From Erysipelotrichaceae bacterium (GTDB lineage: Bacteria > Bacillota_I > Bacilli_A > Erysipelotrichales > Erysipelotrichaceae): a DNA stretch of 40,294 nt. The translations under genes were made by a program, and so were the position numbers. Location: NCBI GenBank assembly GCA_016280635.1, contig JAEEHC010000051.1:1-40294 (forward strand), read 5' to 3'. Below the pieces are notes generated by a model that was not told the DNA's origin, did not search any database, and saw only the letters and a list, made by a program, of their open reading frames with translations. Below, piece after piece: positions 17,553 through 26,808 of this stretch; position 1 is the first letter of the stretch, and each line of letters starts with the position of its first letter.

Positions 17553-18740
17553 ATGGCTGAAAAAATGAAGAATGTCAAACAACTTAACTATCATGCTTTG
17601 ATGGTTTTACAGTGCCTGTTTGAAAATACCGACCAGTACCGCCATTTAGGAGTTAAGGAGATTGAAAAGGCGATCAGGGACAAGTATGGCTATGGGCCTT
17701 CGCACAATACCATCAATGTGATCCTCAACTACCTGCCCTCCTATGGATACGATGTCCGAAAGGGCAGCCGGGCCAATTCAGGATTCTACCTTAACAGCCG
17801 CTATTTCAGCGACGGCGAGATTCTGTTCATCATTGAAAACATCAAGAAGGCCAAGTCGATGTCCGAAGAAGACAGGAATGATTTCATCTATAAGCTGGCC
17901 GCCTACTTAGGCCCTGAATATCCCGGCCTGAACGGCAGCGGCAAGGTCAAGACGACAAAGAAAAATGGCCAGCTGATTGAAAAGATCAGCACGATCGACC
18001 GGGCCATCAGGTCCGGTAAGCAACTGTGGTTTGACATTACCGAGGAGAAGCAGCGTACCGGCGGAGGCCGGGTGCAGTCCAACCCCTACCGCCTGTTTGA
18101 ACGCCGCCAGGAAGTCTACCTGCTCTACAGCAGCCAGGGTGATGATGGCGAGTATTACTTCTCCCAGCGCCGGGTTGAGGACATCTCCAATCTGCTGGTC
18201 GACCCGGAATATCAGGTCGTACCGATGTACCGGGTAAAGTATTACCAGTACATTAATGATGAACTGCTGGCCCGGGTGGCCTTTGAAAGTCCCACCGTCA
18301 ACCGTAACCGCCATCTGCTGGTGCGGGTGAGCGGCCAGCCGGGTGGAGAAAGGGAAAAGAACAAAGCGGCCATTATCGGTCACTTCAACTCCGCCAACAC
18401 CCTGTTCTGGCAACAGGATGACAGTGAATACGGCTACATCAGGGACATGTATGGGGATGGTGAACAATGGCTTTTCCGCCATTATGACCTGGCCATGATG
18501 ATCTGGCCGCTGGCAGTAGTCAAGCGCTTCAGAAACAAGATCGCCGTCATGCATAATCTTTATTACCCGGAAAAGGAAAAACTCCGGGAAGATGAGCCCA
18601 TCAGCATTGCTGACGGGGAGAACCTGGACCCGGAAAATGATGTGGATACTTTCGACCGTTTAAAGGAAATCGTCGAAAAACTCGATGAAACCCGCCAGAC
18701 AACCGGTAAGGACATTATAGAAGAACTGTCCAAGGCTTAG
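17553..18740 (+). CDS. WYL-domain transcription regulator with N-terminal HTH
   Basis: The N-terminal about 90 residues form a winged helix (ALMVLQCLFENTDQYRHLGV; YGYGPSHNTINVILNYLPSY) with a second basic segment. The middle, about residues 150-230, is a WYL-like Sm-fold domain: it has KQLWFDITEE, RVQSNPYRLFERRQEVYLLY and SQRRVEDISNLLVD. WYL proteins sense ligands or single-stranded nucleic acid and often repress phage-defence genes. The C-terminus is acidic and charged. It has an AAGAGGTGAG ribosome binding site and is followed by a strong terminator. Its place just upstream of the AAA/helicase cluster makes it the best candidate regulator of that cluster. Confidence 0.8.
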   Translation: MAEKMKNVKQLNYHALMVLQCLFENTDQYRHLGVKEIEKAIRDKYGYGPSHNTINVILNYLPSYGYDVRKGSRANSGFYLNSRYFSDGEILFIIENIKKAKSMSEEDRNDFIYKLAAYLGPEYPGLNGSGKVKTTKKNGQLIEKISTIDRAIRSGKQLWFDITEEKQRTGGGRVQSNPYRLFERRQEVYLLYSSQGDDGEYYFSQRRVEDISNLLVDPEYQVVPMYRVKYYQYINDELLARVAFESPTVNRNRHLLVRVSGQPGGEREKNKAAIIGHFNSANTLFWQQDDSEYGYIRDMYGDGEQWLFRHYDLAMMIWPLAVVKRFRNKIAVMHNLYYPEKEKLREDEPISIADGENLDPENDVDTFDRLKEIVEKLDETRQTTGKDIIEELSKA

Positions 18741-18796
18741 GAATAATACCGCTTGATAGACAGCGTGTCAAGCAATAATTTCAGGAAATATCATAT

Positions 18797-18826
18797 CAGC
18801 CCATATATTTGGGCTGTTCTTTTGTT
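18797..18826 (+). terminator. Intrinsic terminator of the WYL gene; also palindrome 1
   Basis: CAGCCCA at 18797-18803 pairs with TGGGCTG at 18810-18816 and is followed by TTCTTTTG. Its core, CCCATATATTTGGG (18800-18813), also matches the motif found ahead of two later promoters at the same distance from the -35 box. Confidence 0.8.
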
Positions 18827-18850
18827 TTGAAAAAATCGTCTGATTTTAAG

Positions 18851-18879
18851 TTGCGGCCATAAAAAAGCAGTGCTATTAT
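18851..18879 (+). promoter_or_regulatory. Promoter of the small-protein/helicase operon
   Basis: TTGCGG at 18851-18856, 17 bases, TATTAT at 18874-18879, with a TGC just before the -10 box (extended -10). The bases ATTTTAAGTTGC around the -35 are also found at the second promoter (27917 onward). The palindrome CCCATATATTTGGG ends exactly 37 bases before the -35 box. Confidence 0.7.
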
Positions 18880-18885
18880 GACAGG

Positions 18886-19174
18886 GCACGACTGAAAATA
18901 CAGAATATACCCAACATTAACCGTATTGTTTTCTCTTTAGACTTGATCTTTGAAAATCAAATGAAAAAACAGTGACGTTGCCGATTTTTTGCGCCATTAA
19001 ATCAGCGCATCCAGACAAACCGGAGCTTTGTTGTCCGGCTTGCATCGACCGTAAGAAAGCAGGCAGCTATTGCGTTTTCCGGATAGGGTATCGTGGAAAA
19101 CCTGCCATGCCACAACCTGCATCAGTATTCATTATTATTTCTCAATTGACACATATGTAAACGGGAGGTAAAAA
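18886..19174 (+). other. Long structured 5' leader of the helicase operon
   Basis: About 290 bases separate the predicted start of transcription from the first ATG. The leader holds several inverted repeats: GAAAATAC with GTATTGTTTTC near 18900-18940, GCGC with GCGC near 18990-19010, CCGGA with TCCGG near 19020-19037, and a nested stem of GCAG (19059-19062) plus GTTTTCC (19074-19080) with GGAAAAC plus CTGC (19095-19105). Its first part shares CCCA, AACATTA, CC and a later TTGCCGATTT with the leader at 27959. A regulatory RNA is possible. A GTG-started open frame at 18972 was not accepted as a gene. Confidence 0.45.
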
Positions 19175-19465
19175 ATGTACGAAAACAAAGAAAACATCAT
19201 TGACACCATTCAGGCCAACACCGGCATGCATGTGACCGGTGAAGAACTGGACGCCGTATTGCAGCTGTTCAAGCTCACCAGCATTTCCCTGGCCAAACAG
19301 GCGGGAAACCCTGAAGACCAGGGAAAACCGGCATTCGATGAATGCCCGCCCAAAAAGGGAAAGGCATTCATCGAAATACTGGAGAAAAGAGGAAAGCCAA
19401 ACAGCACTGACCGAATTACCTCAATCATTACCGCCTTAAGAGAAAATCACCATCGCAGCAATTAA
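19175..19465 (+). CDS. Small unknown protein, paralogue of the 26452 gene
   Basis: A 96-residue protein of unknown family. The first half, with KENIIDTIQANTG and VTGEELDAVLQLFKL, is shared almost word for word with the small protein at 26452, and the second half shares KAFIE and a Ser/Ile-rich tail. No membrane segment or signal peptide is seen; the fold is probably helical. The ATG follows a strong GGGAGG ribosome binding site. Its stop codon lies in the loop of a terminator-like hairpin, so it should be made in larger amounts than the helicase that follows. A binding adaptor, inhibitor or sensor for the helicase or AAA proteins would fit. Confidence 0.75.
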   Translation: MYENKENIIDTIQANTGMHVTGEELDAVLQLFKLTSISLAKQAGNPEDQGKPAFDECPPKKGKAFIEILEKRGKPNSTDRITSIITALRENHHRSN

Positions 19466-19480
19466 TGCTGCCTTTATTTT
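19455..19480 (+). terminator. Terminator-like hairpin containing the stop codon
   Basis: GCAGCA at 19455-19460 pairs with TGCTGC at 19466-19471, with CTTTATTTT behind it. The TAA stop of the small protein is in the five-base loop. It should cause partial termination before the helicase gene, unless translation covers it. Confidence 0.65.
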
Positions 19481-19532
19481 CCCTTCTGGGCAGGTTTACA
19501 CAGCATGAATATCACAAAGGGGGGATTAAGAA

Positions 19533-22500
19533 ATGACCGAATCATATTCATTTATCCTTAAAAACGGGTCCGCCAATCCCGTCGAATCAGCAAACGAAAA
19601 GAAACAGATCATCGAAGATTTCTTTAAGATCATAGAAAAGGCCCGCCGTTCTCTTAACGCTGAAGAGATCGCCGCGGCCATTGAGACCCTTAAGCTTTCC
19701 ACCATTGAACTCAGGCAGATCCAGGAGCGTAAGCGCCTGGAAGAGGAAGCGGCCCGGGCGGAAGAAAAGCGGCGCAAACAGCAGCAAGCCAAAGAGGCTG
19801 CCGTCGAAAGAGAAGCAGCCAAAGCGGAAGAAGCCTTCCAAAAGCACGTCCGGGAGGTCACGGCCATGGACCTGCCGATGGACTGGGTCAATCCCTATGA
19901 CGGGGATGAAAGAGCCGATGGAAAGGTAGAATCCATCGGTGACGGTCTTTTGATGTCGCTTGACCGGCTAGCAATGGTGGATATCGAGTTCATCGCTTCC
20001 CTTACCGGCAGTGATTGCCGCAGCGTCATTGAAAGCCTGCGGGGATCGATTTATCAAAACCCGTTGTTCTGGAACGAGTGCTTCTATAAGGGCTGGGAGA
20101 CAGCTGATGAATATCTTTCCGGCAACCTGATGCACAAGCTCAAGATTGCCAGAGAGGCCAATCAGAAATACAACGGCTATTTTGACGACAATGTCAGGGC
20201 CCTGGAAGCGCTGGTCGAAGACAACATTGACATTGACGGCATCTATGTCACCCTGGGTTCCCCCTGGCTGCCTACCGACATCATTGACGACTTCATCCTG
20301 CATCTGATTGGCGAAGAACCGGAAAACGGCATTCACAATGAAGAACTGAAGGAATACTTCTCCCGCTCAAAGGCGGTGCGCCATGATGAGCACACCGGCA
20401 TCTGGGAAATCCCGGAGAAGTCAAGATTCCGGATGGGCCGGCTGCATGGCCGCTATGAGCATGTGGAATGTTCTCTTTATGGCACCGAGCGCATGCCGAT
20501 GCTCCATCTTCTGGAGAACATCCTGAACATGAAGACTCCGGTAATTACCGACTATAAGAATCCCTACAGTTCCGCCCGCATCATCAATAACGGTGAAACC
20601 GTCAAGCTGCTGGAGAAGCAGGATAGGATGATCGCCGAATTCCAGCAGTGGGTCTGGCAGAACGAAGACCGCAAGATCAGGCTGCAGAATGCCTATTGCC
20701 GCAAGTATGGCAACATTCGTCAGCGCCATTATGACGGCAGTTTCCTGCGCTTCCCTAACATGAGCGAAAAGGTGGAACTCTTTGACTACCAGAAGGATTC
20801 GGTAGCCCGGATCCTGACGTCACCCAATACCTTACTGGCTCATGATGTCGGGGCCGGCAAGACCTATGTCATGGTTGCCGCCGGCATGGAGTTAAGAAGA
20901 CTGGGAAAGAGCCGGAAGAACCTCTACGTGGTCCCCAATAACATCCTGGGACAATGGCAGAAGATCTTTCTGGAGATGTACCCTGATGCCGACCTGCTGG
21001 TCGTTGACAACCGCAATTTCAATTCAAAGAAGCGCAGTGAAACGCTCATCCGGATTCGGGATGAGGACCACGACGCCATCATCATGACCTACAGCTGCTT
21101 TGACATGCTTTCGCTGTCCCGGCAGTACTATCAGCAGTTTTATCAGCATCAGCTGGAAATGCTGGAAAAGGCCTCAAAAGTCTTTGAATCCAAAGCCAAA
21201 CTGGATAGAAAGAAGAAGAGCGTTACCGCCATCCTGGAGAGATTCCATAAGGAATCGCTGGCCAATATCTGCGAGGTCCCCTTCGATGATCTGGGCATCA
21301 ATACCCTGTTCGTCGATGAGGCTCATAACTATAAGAATGTCGGCATTGAGACCAACATTACCAGAGTGCTGGGCTCCGGCGGTCATTTTTCAGCCCGGGC
21401 CCGGGGCATGATGGATAAGGTGCACTGCCTGCAGAGACTTAATAACGGCGGCCGGGTCGTCATGGCTACCGGTACGCCAATCACCAATTCGCTCACCGAC
21501 ATTTATGTCATGCAGAAATACCTGCAGGATGGGGAACTGGAGTTTCTGGGACTGCAGAATTTCGATGGCTGGGCTGGGATGTTCGCTGAGAAGAAGACGG
21601 ACTTCGAGATCGACATTGACACCAACAGCTACCATCTTGCCACCCGCTTTTCCCGCTTCCGCAACATCCCGGAGCTCACCAGCGTATTATCCTCGATTGC
21701 CGACTTCCATCACGTGGAAAGGGAAACCGGCATACCGGAAATGGTCGGCTATGATGACTGCCTGAGGGAGGGATCTCAGGATTTCCGGGATTATCTGGCG
21801 GATATCTCCAAACGGGCTGATAATGTCCGCAATAAGAATGTCAGCCGTATGGAGGATAACCTGCTGAAGATTACCTCGGACGGCCGCAAGGCCGCCATGG
21901 ACATGCGGCTGATCGATACTGCCTTTGAGGCCGAACCCGACAGCAAGCTCGTCCGCTGTGCCGACAACATCATGGAAGTCTACCGCACCAGCAGAGATGT
22001 CAAAGGAACTCAGATGGTCTTCTGCGACTGCTCAACGCCTAAGCCGGGTTTCAACCTGTATGACGAACTGAAAAGGTTATTGATTGAAAGGGGAATGCCG
22101 GCTGAGCAGATCGCTTATGTGCATGAGGCGGAAAGCGAGAAGGCCCGTCAGGAGCTCTTTGGAAGGGTAAACGGCGGTCAGATCGCCGTCATCATCGGCT
22201 CCACCTTCAAGATGGGACTTGGGGTCAACGTCCAGCAGCACTTATGCGCTCTCCACCATCTCGATGTTCCCTGGCGCCCGGCGGACATGGTACAGCGGGA
22301 AGGACGGATCTTAAGACAGGGCAATTTGAATCCCTCAGTGCGCATCTTCCGCTACATCACCAGGTCCTCCTTTGATGCCTACAGCTGGCAGTTATTGGAA
22401 AACAAGCAGCGCTTCATTTCCCAGATCCTTTCCGGCCACGCTACCGTCAGGGAGGGCGCGGACGTTGATGAGGCGATCCTCAACTACGCTGAGGTAAAGG

Positions 22501-23231
22501 CACTGGCAGTTGGTAATCCGCTATTGAAAAAGCGGGTGGAAGTGGCTAATGAACTCGACAAGTGCCGCATCCTGCAAAGAGATTATCTGGAGGAGCGCAA
22601 GCGCAAGGGTCAGCGGTTAAGAGATCTGCCTAAGAAGATCGCCGATCAGCAGCAGCGCATCGATAACTGCCGCAAAGACATCGAAAGGCTCAAACGCCCT
22701 GCCAATGAACCGCAGATGTCAGCTGAGCAGCTGAATGAACTGAAGGAGAAAGTCTTTAACGCGGTAAACGCCCTGACCAATCAGCCGGTGGAAACCTACG
22801 TGGCAAGCTACCGGGGCTTCAGGATCGTGGTACCGGCCTACATGGTGCCCAGGATCCCGGAAAGCCGCAAGGGCGAAAAGGAAGAGATGAAGGAAAGAAA
22901 GCCCATTCCCTATGTCTATCTTAAGGGTAATGGCACCTATTATCTGGAAATCGAGTCGTCAGCCGGTATCATCAAGCGGTTGAACAATTTCCTGGACAGT
23001 CATGTCATCAAGCGGACCGATAAGGAAACCGGGAAGGTCAGCCAGCAGCAGGTGCCCAGCGGCTTAGAGAACCTTTTGGGCAAATACAATTACGCCCTTG
23101 AGAGCCTGAAGGTCAGCCAGCAGATCCTTACCGATGAACTGGCAAAGACCGGCGGCTACAATGAACAGATCGCTTCCCTGCAGAAGCAGTTAAGAGAAAT
23201 AGACATTAGATTGGGGGTATCGACAAAATGA
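19533..23231 (+). CDS. Large DEAH-box SNF2-like helicase
   Basis: A 1232-residue superfamily 2 helicase/translocase. The N-terminal about 100 residues are a highly charged coiled coil (Glu/Ala/Arg/Lys-rich). The helicase core runs from about 415 to 960: YQKDSV, Walker A HDVGAGKT (Lys443), DEAH at 595-598, motif III ATGTPITNS, motif V SSTFKMGLGVN-like SFT segment, and motif VI QREGRILRQGN at about 921-931. The C-terminal 270 residues are again coiled-coil and unknown. This P-loop type (AHDVGAGKT) is typical of helicases on mobile elements and defence loci. The stop overlaps the ATG of the MoxR gene by four bases. No nuclease or methylase motif was seen in it. The role on DNA is inferred from the fold. 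Confidence 0.85.
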   Translation: MTESYSFILKNGSANPVESANEKKQIIEDFFKIIEKARRSLNAEEIAAAIETLKLSTIELRQIQERKRLEEEAARAEEKRRKQQQAKEAAVEREAAKAEEAFQKHVREVTAMDLPMDWVNPYDGDERADGKVESIGDGLLMSLDRLAMVDIEFIASLTGSDCRSVIESLRGSIYQNPLFWNECFYKGWETADEYLSGNLMHKLKIAREANQKYNGYFDDNVRALEALVEDNIDIDGIYVTLGSPWLPTDIIDDFILHLIGEEPENGIHNEELKEYFSRSKAVRHDEHTGIWEIPEKSRFRMGRLHGRYEHVECSLYGTERMPMLHLLENILNMKTPVITDYKNPYSSARIINNGETVKLLEKQDRMIAEFQQWVWQNEDRKIRLQNAYCRKYGNIRQRHYDGSFLRFPNMSEKVELFDYQKDSVARILTSPNTLLAHDVGAGKTYVMVAAGMELRRLGKSRKNLYVVPNNILGQWQKIFLEMYPDADLLVVDNRNFNSKKRSETLIRIRDEDHDAIIMTYSCFDMLSLSRQYYQQFYQHQLEMLEKASKVFESKAKLDRKKKSVTAILERFHKESLANICEVPFDDLGINTLFVDEAHNYKNVGIETNITRVLGSGGHFSARARGMMDKVHCLQRLNNGGRVVMATGTPITNSLTDIYVMQKYLQDGELEFLGLQNFDGWAGMFAEKKTDFEIDIDTNSYHLATRFSRFRNIPELTSVLSSIADFHHVERETGIPEMVGYDDCLREGSQDFRDYLADISKRADNVRNKNVSRMEDNLLKITSDGRKAAMDMRLIDTAFEAEPDSKLVRCADNIMEVYRTSRDVKGTQMVFCDCSTPKPGFNLYDELKRLLIERGMPAEQIAYVHEAESEKARQELFGRVNGGQIAVIIGSTFKMGLGVNVQQHLCALHHLDVPWRPADMVQREGRILRQGNLNPSVRIFRYITRSSFDAYSWQLLENKQRFISQILSGHATVREGADVDEAILNYAEVKALAVGNPLLKKRVEVANELDKCRILQRDYLEERKRKGQRLRDLPKKIADQQQRIDNCRKDIERLKRPANEPQMSAEQLNELKEKVFNAVNALTNQPVETYVASYRGFRIVVPAYMVPRIPESRKGEKEEMKERKPIPYVYLKGNGTYYLEIESSAGIIKRLNNFLDSHVIKRTDKETGKVSQQQVPSGLENLLGKYNYALESLKVSQQILTDELAKTGGYNEQIASLQKQLREIDIRLGVSTK

Positions 23232-24343
23232 AACCGACTCAGAATCTGAACATGCCGTTATTAAGCGTGGAAAGAGCCGTCGAGCATCTTTCCCGGGCTT
23301 ACTGCGGAATTATTAATAAGGGCCTTAAGGCCTCCAGCATGCCATCAGTGATGCTCTGGGGAGCTCCGGGCATCGGCAAGTCGCAGGCAGTCCGCCAGAT
23401 TGCCGGCGAAATAGAACAGCGCACCGGCAAAAGGACAAGCATTACCGATGTCCGGTTGCTGCTGTTCAATCCGATCGATCTGCGCGGCATCCCGACCGCC
23501 AACGCGGACAAGACGCTGGCCATCTGGCTGAAGCCGCAGATCTTTCAGATGGACGACAGCGATTCCGTCATCAATCTGCTGTTTCTTGATGAAATATCCG
23601 CTGCCCCGCCCTCAGTGCAGGCAGCGGCTTATCAGATCACTTTGGACCGGGTGGTCGGTGAGCATAGGCTGCCGGACAATTGCCTGGTCATCGCTGCCGG
23701 AAATCGGGTGACCGACAAGTCGGTCGCCTATAAGATGCCCAAGGCCCTGGCCAACCGCTTACTGCACATCGAGATCGAAGGAAGCTTTGAATCCTGGCGC
23801 CACTGGGCGGTCAAGAACGGAATCAACGACAAGGTACTTGGTTTTCTTTCCCTGCGCAATGACCGCCTCTTCGGCTTTGACGCTACCAATGATGAACTGG
23901 CTTTCCCAACGCCGCGTTCCTGGGAGATGGTCTCCAATATCCTCAACAATGTCTCTGATGATCCGGAAGAAGTCAGTGCTCTGATCGCCGGACTGATAGG
24001 CAGCGGTACGGCCATTGAGCTGCGCTCCTGGTGTCGGGTATATAAGGACCTGCCGACCATGGATGCCATCTTTGACGGTAAGGTAACTGCCGTGCCCAAG
24101 GGGACCGATGCCCTTTATGCCCTGGTGTCCTCAATGACCTTCTACGCCCGGGAGCACCGCAACGAGCATCAGAGGATCGGCAATTCCGTTCGCTATGGCT
24201 CAAGGATGCCGGCTGACTACGCGATGCTGTTAATGCAGAATTACGCGTTGATCGAAAAGGACTATAAGGATGTTTTGATGGGGTTACCGGAATACATTCA
24301 CTGGGTAAACAGCAGAGGAGCGGTGCTCAATGGCTCAGTTTGA
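23228..24343 (+). CDS. MoxR-type AAA+ ATPase
   Basis: A 371-residue AAA+ protein. Walker A is WGAPGIGKS (Lys51) and Walker B NLLFLDEISAAPPSVQ (Asp121, Glu122). The sensor-like LVIAAGNRVTDKSVAYKMPK (about 155-175) and the NRLLHIEIEG stretch also fit. This is the MoxR/RavA branch, whose members act with VWA-domain partners to remodel proteins or load metals. The next gene is exactly such a partner, and the two overlap by 14 bases, so a MoxR-VWA complex is very likely. All catalytic residues look intact. Confidence 0.9.
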   Translation: MKPTQNLNMPLLSVERAVEHLSRAYCGIINKGLKASSMPSVMLWGAPGIGKSQAVRQIAGEIEQRTGKRTSITDVRLLLFNPIDLRGIPTANADKTLAIWLKPQIFQMDDSDSVINLLFLDEISAAPPSVQAAAYQITLDRVVGEHRLPDNCLVIAAGNRVTDKSVAYKMPKALANRLLHIEIEGSFESWRHWAVKNGINDKVLGFLSLRNDRLFGFDATNDELAFPTPRSWEMVSNILNNVSDDPEEVSALIAGLIGSGTAIELRSWCRVYKDLPTMDAIFDGKVTAVPKGTDALYALVSSMTFYAREHRNEHQRIGNSVRYGSRMPADYAMLLMQNYALIEKDYKDVLMGLPEYIHWVNSRGAVLNGSV

Positions 24344-25592
24344 TAAGGAGACCTTTGAGACCGTAAGGCGCCTGCAGAGGGTTCGCCTGAAACTGCTATT
24401 GAGCCAGCCGTTTTATGCTCAGCTGTTGATGCATATGAAGTTTGCCCTGGATTACAGAACCGAGACGGCCTATACCGATGGCGAAAGGATCGCCTTCAAT
24501 CCCGCCTTCCTTTCCCTTCTGACTGATCGCAATCTTCAGTTTGTCCTGATGCACGAGATCATGCATGTGGCTTTGGGTCACGTATGGCGTGAGCACGAAG
24601 ATTGGAATCACCTGAAGGCCAACATGGCCGCCGACATCGTGGTAAATTCCAACATTCTTAAAAGCGTGGATGGTGACATATCATTCATCACCATTGCCGG
24701 TGACGGGCCGGCCATGCACACGGTTCCTGGTGGGACAGAGGGATATCTCTACAGCTATGAGGAGGTCTACCACCTGCTGCCGGACCAGCCGGTAGAAAGC
24801 CTTAAGGGAGCCGGCAACCGCCGGCTGATCCAAGGCCCGGAAAACAGCGGCTTTGATGATCATACTTTCTGGCCTCAGACTGACCTGGACAACGAACAGA
24901 TGCAGGTCTGGCTCGGCCGGATGATCGACGCTACTGAGGTGATAAAATCGATGAGAAGGTTTTCCTCCAAAGGCGGCAGCGGGCGCGGCCTGCTGCCGCT
25001 GGGAGTGGAAAGGCTGATCGAACAGTATACCAGACCCCAGATTGATTGGCGGATGATGCTCAACGACTTTATTCAGCAGGAGATAAATGACTACTCCTTC
25101 ACCCCGCCGGACAGAAGATACGGCGAAAGTGAGTTTTTCCTGCCGGATTTCAACGAGACCATCGACAGGGTAGACAATATCCTGTTTGAGATCGACACCT
25201 CCGGTTCCGTGGGCGATCGGGAAATTGTTCAGGCCTTTTCGGAGATCAGGGGAGCCATTGACCAGTTTGGCGGAAGGCTAAAGGGGTGGCTGGGTTTCTT
25301 TGACGCTAGAGCTTATCAGCCGGAACCCTTCGAAAGCATTGAAGATTTAGCGGCCATCCGCCCTAGGGGCGGAGGCGGTACGGATTTCAAGTGCGTATTC
25401 AGACGGGTAAGGGAAAGCATGAAGGACAACCCGCCGGCAAGCATCATCATCCTGACTGACGGCTTTGCTCCCTTTCCTAAGGAAAATGAGGCCATGGGTA
25501 TACCGGTGCTCTGGCTGATCAATAACGAAAGTATCACTGCCCCCTGGGGTAAGGTTGCCCGGATCAAACCGGATGGAAAGGAGAAAACATGA
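24330..25592 (+). CDS. VWA-like protein with N-terminal zinc metallopeptidase domain (DUF2201 / COG3864-like)
   Basis: The N-terminal half carries HEIMHVALGH (His75, Glu76, His79, His84), a zinc-peptidase motif of the DUF2201 N-domain. The C-terminal half, from about residue 285, is a VWA-like domain with the MIDAS motif DTSGSV (Asp289, Ser291, Ser293) and a later GGGTDFKCVF, where TD supplies the other metal ligand. The length of 420 residues fits the COG3864 family. Such proteins pair with MoxR ATPases, and the preceding gene is one. Substrates are unknown. The ATG starts inside the MoxR gene, and the stop overlaps the next gene by four bases. Confidence 0.88.
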   Translation: MAQFDKETFETVRRLQRVRLKLLLSQPFYAQLLMHMKFALDYRTETAYTDGERIAFNPAFLSLLTDRNLQFVLMHEIMHVALGHVWREHEDWNHLKANMAADIVVNSNILKSVDGDISFITIAGDGPAMHTVPGGTEGYLYSYEEVYHLLPDQPVESLKGAGNRRLIQGPENSGFDDHTFWPQTDLDNEQMQVWLGRMIDATEVIKSMRRFSSKGGSGRGLLPLGVERLIEQYTRPQIDWRMMLNDFIQQEINDYSFTPPDRRYGESEFFLPDFNETIDRVDNILFEIDTSGSVGDREIVQAFSEIRGAIDQFGGRLKGWLGFFDARAYQPEPFESIEDLAAIRPRGGGGTDFKCVFRRVRESMKDNPPASIIILTDGFAPFPKENEAMGIPVLWLINNESITAPWGKVARIKPDGKEKT

Positions 25593-26206
25593 ACGAACAG
25601 TTGTTCAATGAGATAACCAGAGTTGTGCAGGAAAACCGGGACGCTCTGGATCAGGAAAACCTGCTTAAGGCCATCGACGAGCTCACGATGGCTCTTCCTG
25701 ATGCCCGGGAGAAGGAACTGGATGTCTGGGCTCAGACCAAGCCCAGCGTTGCGGTAAAGGCTTCAAGGATCGTCTATGAGCCGGTGGAAAAACTCAGGCT
25801 TTATGGCGCCCGGCTGTTAAGGGAAGAGGAGTTTCGGAAATATGAGGAGCAAATTCCGGTAATCGGCGATCCCTGGTTTCTGGAATCCAGCGGTCTGAGT
25901 TATCGTAACTGGCGGGTTTACCAGCCTGCCAAAGTGGTGGACTGTCATCAGATCATCATTCAGGCCGTCAATTCTCCACAGGCCATCCGGCCGGTACTTG
26001 AAGTGGCCTGCCACAGCAGCGACCTGACGGCAGGCAGCCGTTTCAAGCTTGGCCGGCTGACCTTTCTGCTGCTCAGCGATGAATTAGCCATCTGCGCCGG
26101 CCCGCTGGCCATCAGGCGCTATGACGGCCATAACAATGACTATGAAGGCTCGGAGATAAAGACCCTGATCGATAAGTGGCTGAAGAGACTGGCTGACCAG
26201 CCTTAG
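25589..26206 (+). CDS. DUF6273-like protein of unknown function
   Basis: A 205-residue soluble protein. The C-terminal part shows patterns seen in DUF6273 / lectin-like domains: an N-proximal WFLESSGLSYRNWRVY and AIRPVLEVAC, then KLGRLTFLLLSDELAI and NDYEGSEIKTLIDKWL. The elements appear in a permuted order compared with the usual family, so the assignment is tentative. The N-terminus is a helical charged region. It is the last gene of the helicase-MoxR-VWA operon and overlaps the VWA gene by four bases. It may provide target recognition for the complex, but nothing proves this. Confidence 0.55.
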   Translation: MNEQLFNEITRVVQENRDALDQENLLKAIDELTMALPDAREKELDVWAQTKPSVAVKASRIVYEPVEKLRLYGARLLREEEFRKYEEQIPVIGDPWFLESSGLSYRNWRVYQPAKVVDCHQIIIQAVNSPQAIRPVLEVACHSSDLTAGSRFKLGRLTFLLLSDELAICAGPLAIRRYDGHNNDYEGSEIKTLIDKWLKRLADQP

Positions 26207-26451
26207 GCCTGCTGCTTATTGTCGGGCATTCAGAATTCTTAGCGTGTTGAACACTGACGGCCGCTACCATCCTCTGTATCGCGCTATTCTTTGAAAAACG
26301 AATAAATATAAAACCGGTACCTTATCGTCTTTCTGAATCTGGCCGGCCAATGGCAGATGTGTGTCATTTTTTGGACAATCAAATTTGAAAAATCCGCTAC
26401 AATTACCTTGTTGGTCGTTAATGATCAATTAAGTGAAATGGGAGGCAAGAA

Positions 26452-26745
26452 ATGTTCGATTCCAAAGAAAACATCATCAGTACCATTGAAGCCGATACGG
26501 GTCTGGCCGTGACCGCCGAAGAACTCGACGCCGTCATCAACCTGTTCAAGCTCGCTTCTTCTTCCAACTCCAAAAAGGCTGAAGAAGCCTCTGAGAGTAC
26601 GGGAAAGAGGATGATGAGATCTTCTGGCAACAAGGCCAAGGCCTTCATCGAATTTCTGGCCTTAGCAGAAGGATCAAGGAAAGCCGGTAATACCGTGGCT
26701 TCACTAATTACCGCTGGGGCTGCTGATCGGGCTTTAACCCATTGA
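26452..26745 (+). CDS. Small unknown protein, paralogue of the 19175 gene
   Basis: A 97-residue protein whose N-terminal half (KENIISTIEADTG, VTAEELDAVINLFKL) is close to the small protein at 19175. The centre is Ser/Glu/Lys-rich and probably disordered; KAFIEFLALAEG is shared near the C-terminus. The ATG follows a GGGAGG ribosome binding site. A -10-like TACAAT lies at 26398-26403. No terminator with a T-run follows, but a perfect 8-bp hairpin at 26762-26783 does. The family is unknown; two copies in one cluster, each near an AAA or helicase operon, hint at a dedicated partner role. Confidence 0.72.
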   Translation: MFDSKENIISTIEADTGLAVTAEELDAVINLFKLASSSNSKKAEEASESTGKRMMRSSGNKAKAFIEFLALAEGSRKAGNTVASLITAGAADRALTH

Positions 26746-26763
26746 TCATGTTTTGATGAATGG

Positions 26764-26793
26764 TTGCCTTGTTTCAGGCAACCGTGCTAAGAT
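26764..26793 (+). promoter_or_regulatory. Promoter of the riboswitch transcript, inside a hairpin
   Basis: TTGCCT at 26764-26769, 18 bases, TAAGAT at 26788-26793, again with TGC before the -10 box. It copies the form of the promoter at 27923. The -35 lies in a perfect inverted repeat (GGTTGCCT at 26762-26769 with AGGCAACC at 26776-26783), a possible protein site. Confidence 0.6.
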
Positions 26794-26808
26794 ATCTCCG
26801 TAAACAAA

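Noticed and set aside
18972-19160. A 62-codon open frame in the leader of the helicase operon
   Set aside because: It has no clear ribosome binding site, an odd composition, and lies over predicted RNA stems.
19139-19170. TTGACA near 19147 as a promoter of the 96-residue protein
   Set aside because: A matching -10 box would fall in the ribosome binding site or the gene; the promoter at 18851 is much better.
19533-26206. Assignment of the helicase operon to DISARM, BREX or another known system
   Set aside because: No methyltransferase, PglZ, BrxC or phospholipase D component was seen, so the name would not be supported.
26762-26783. Perfect 8-bp hairpin as a terminator of the small-protein gene
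   Set aside because: There is no T-run after it, and its first arm forms the -35 box of the riboswitch promoter; an operator or chance is more likely.
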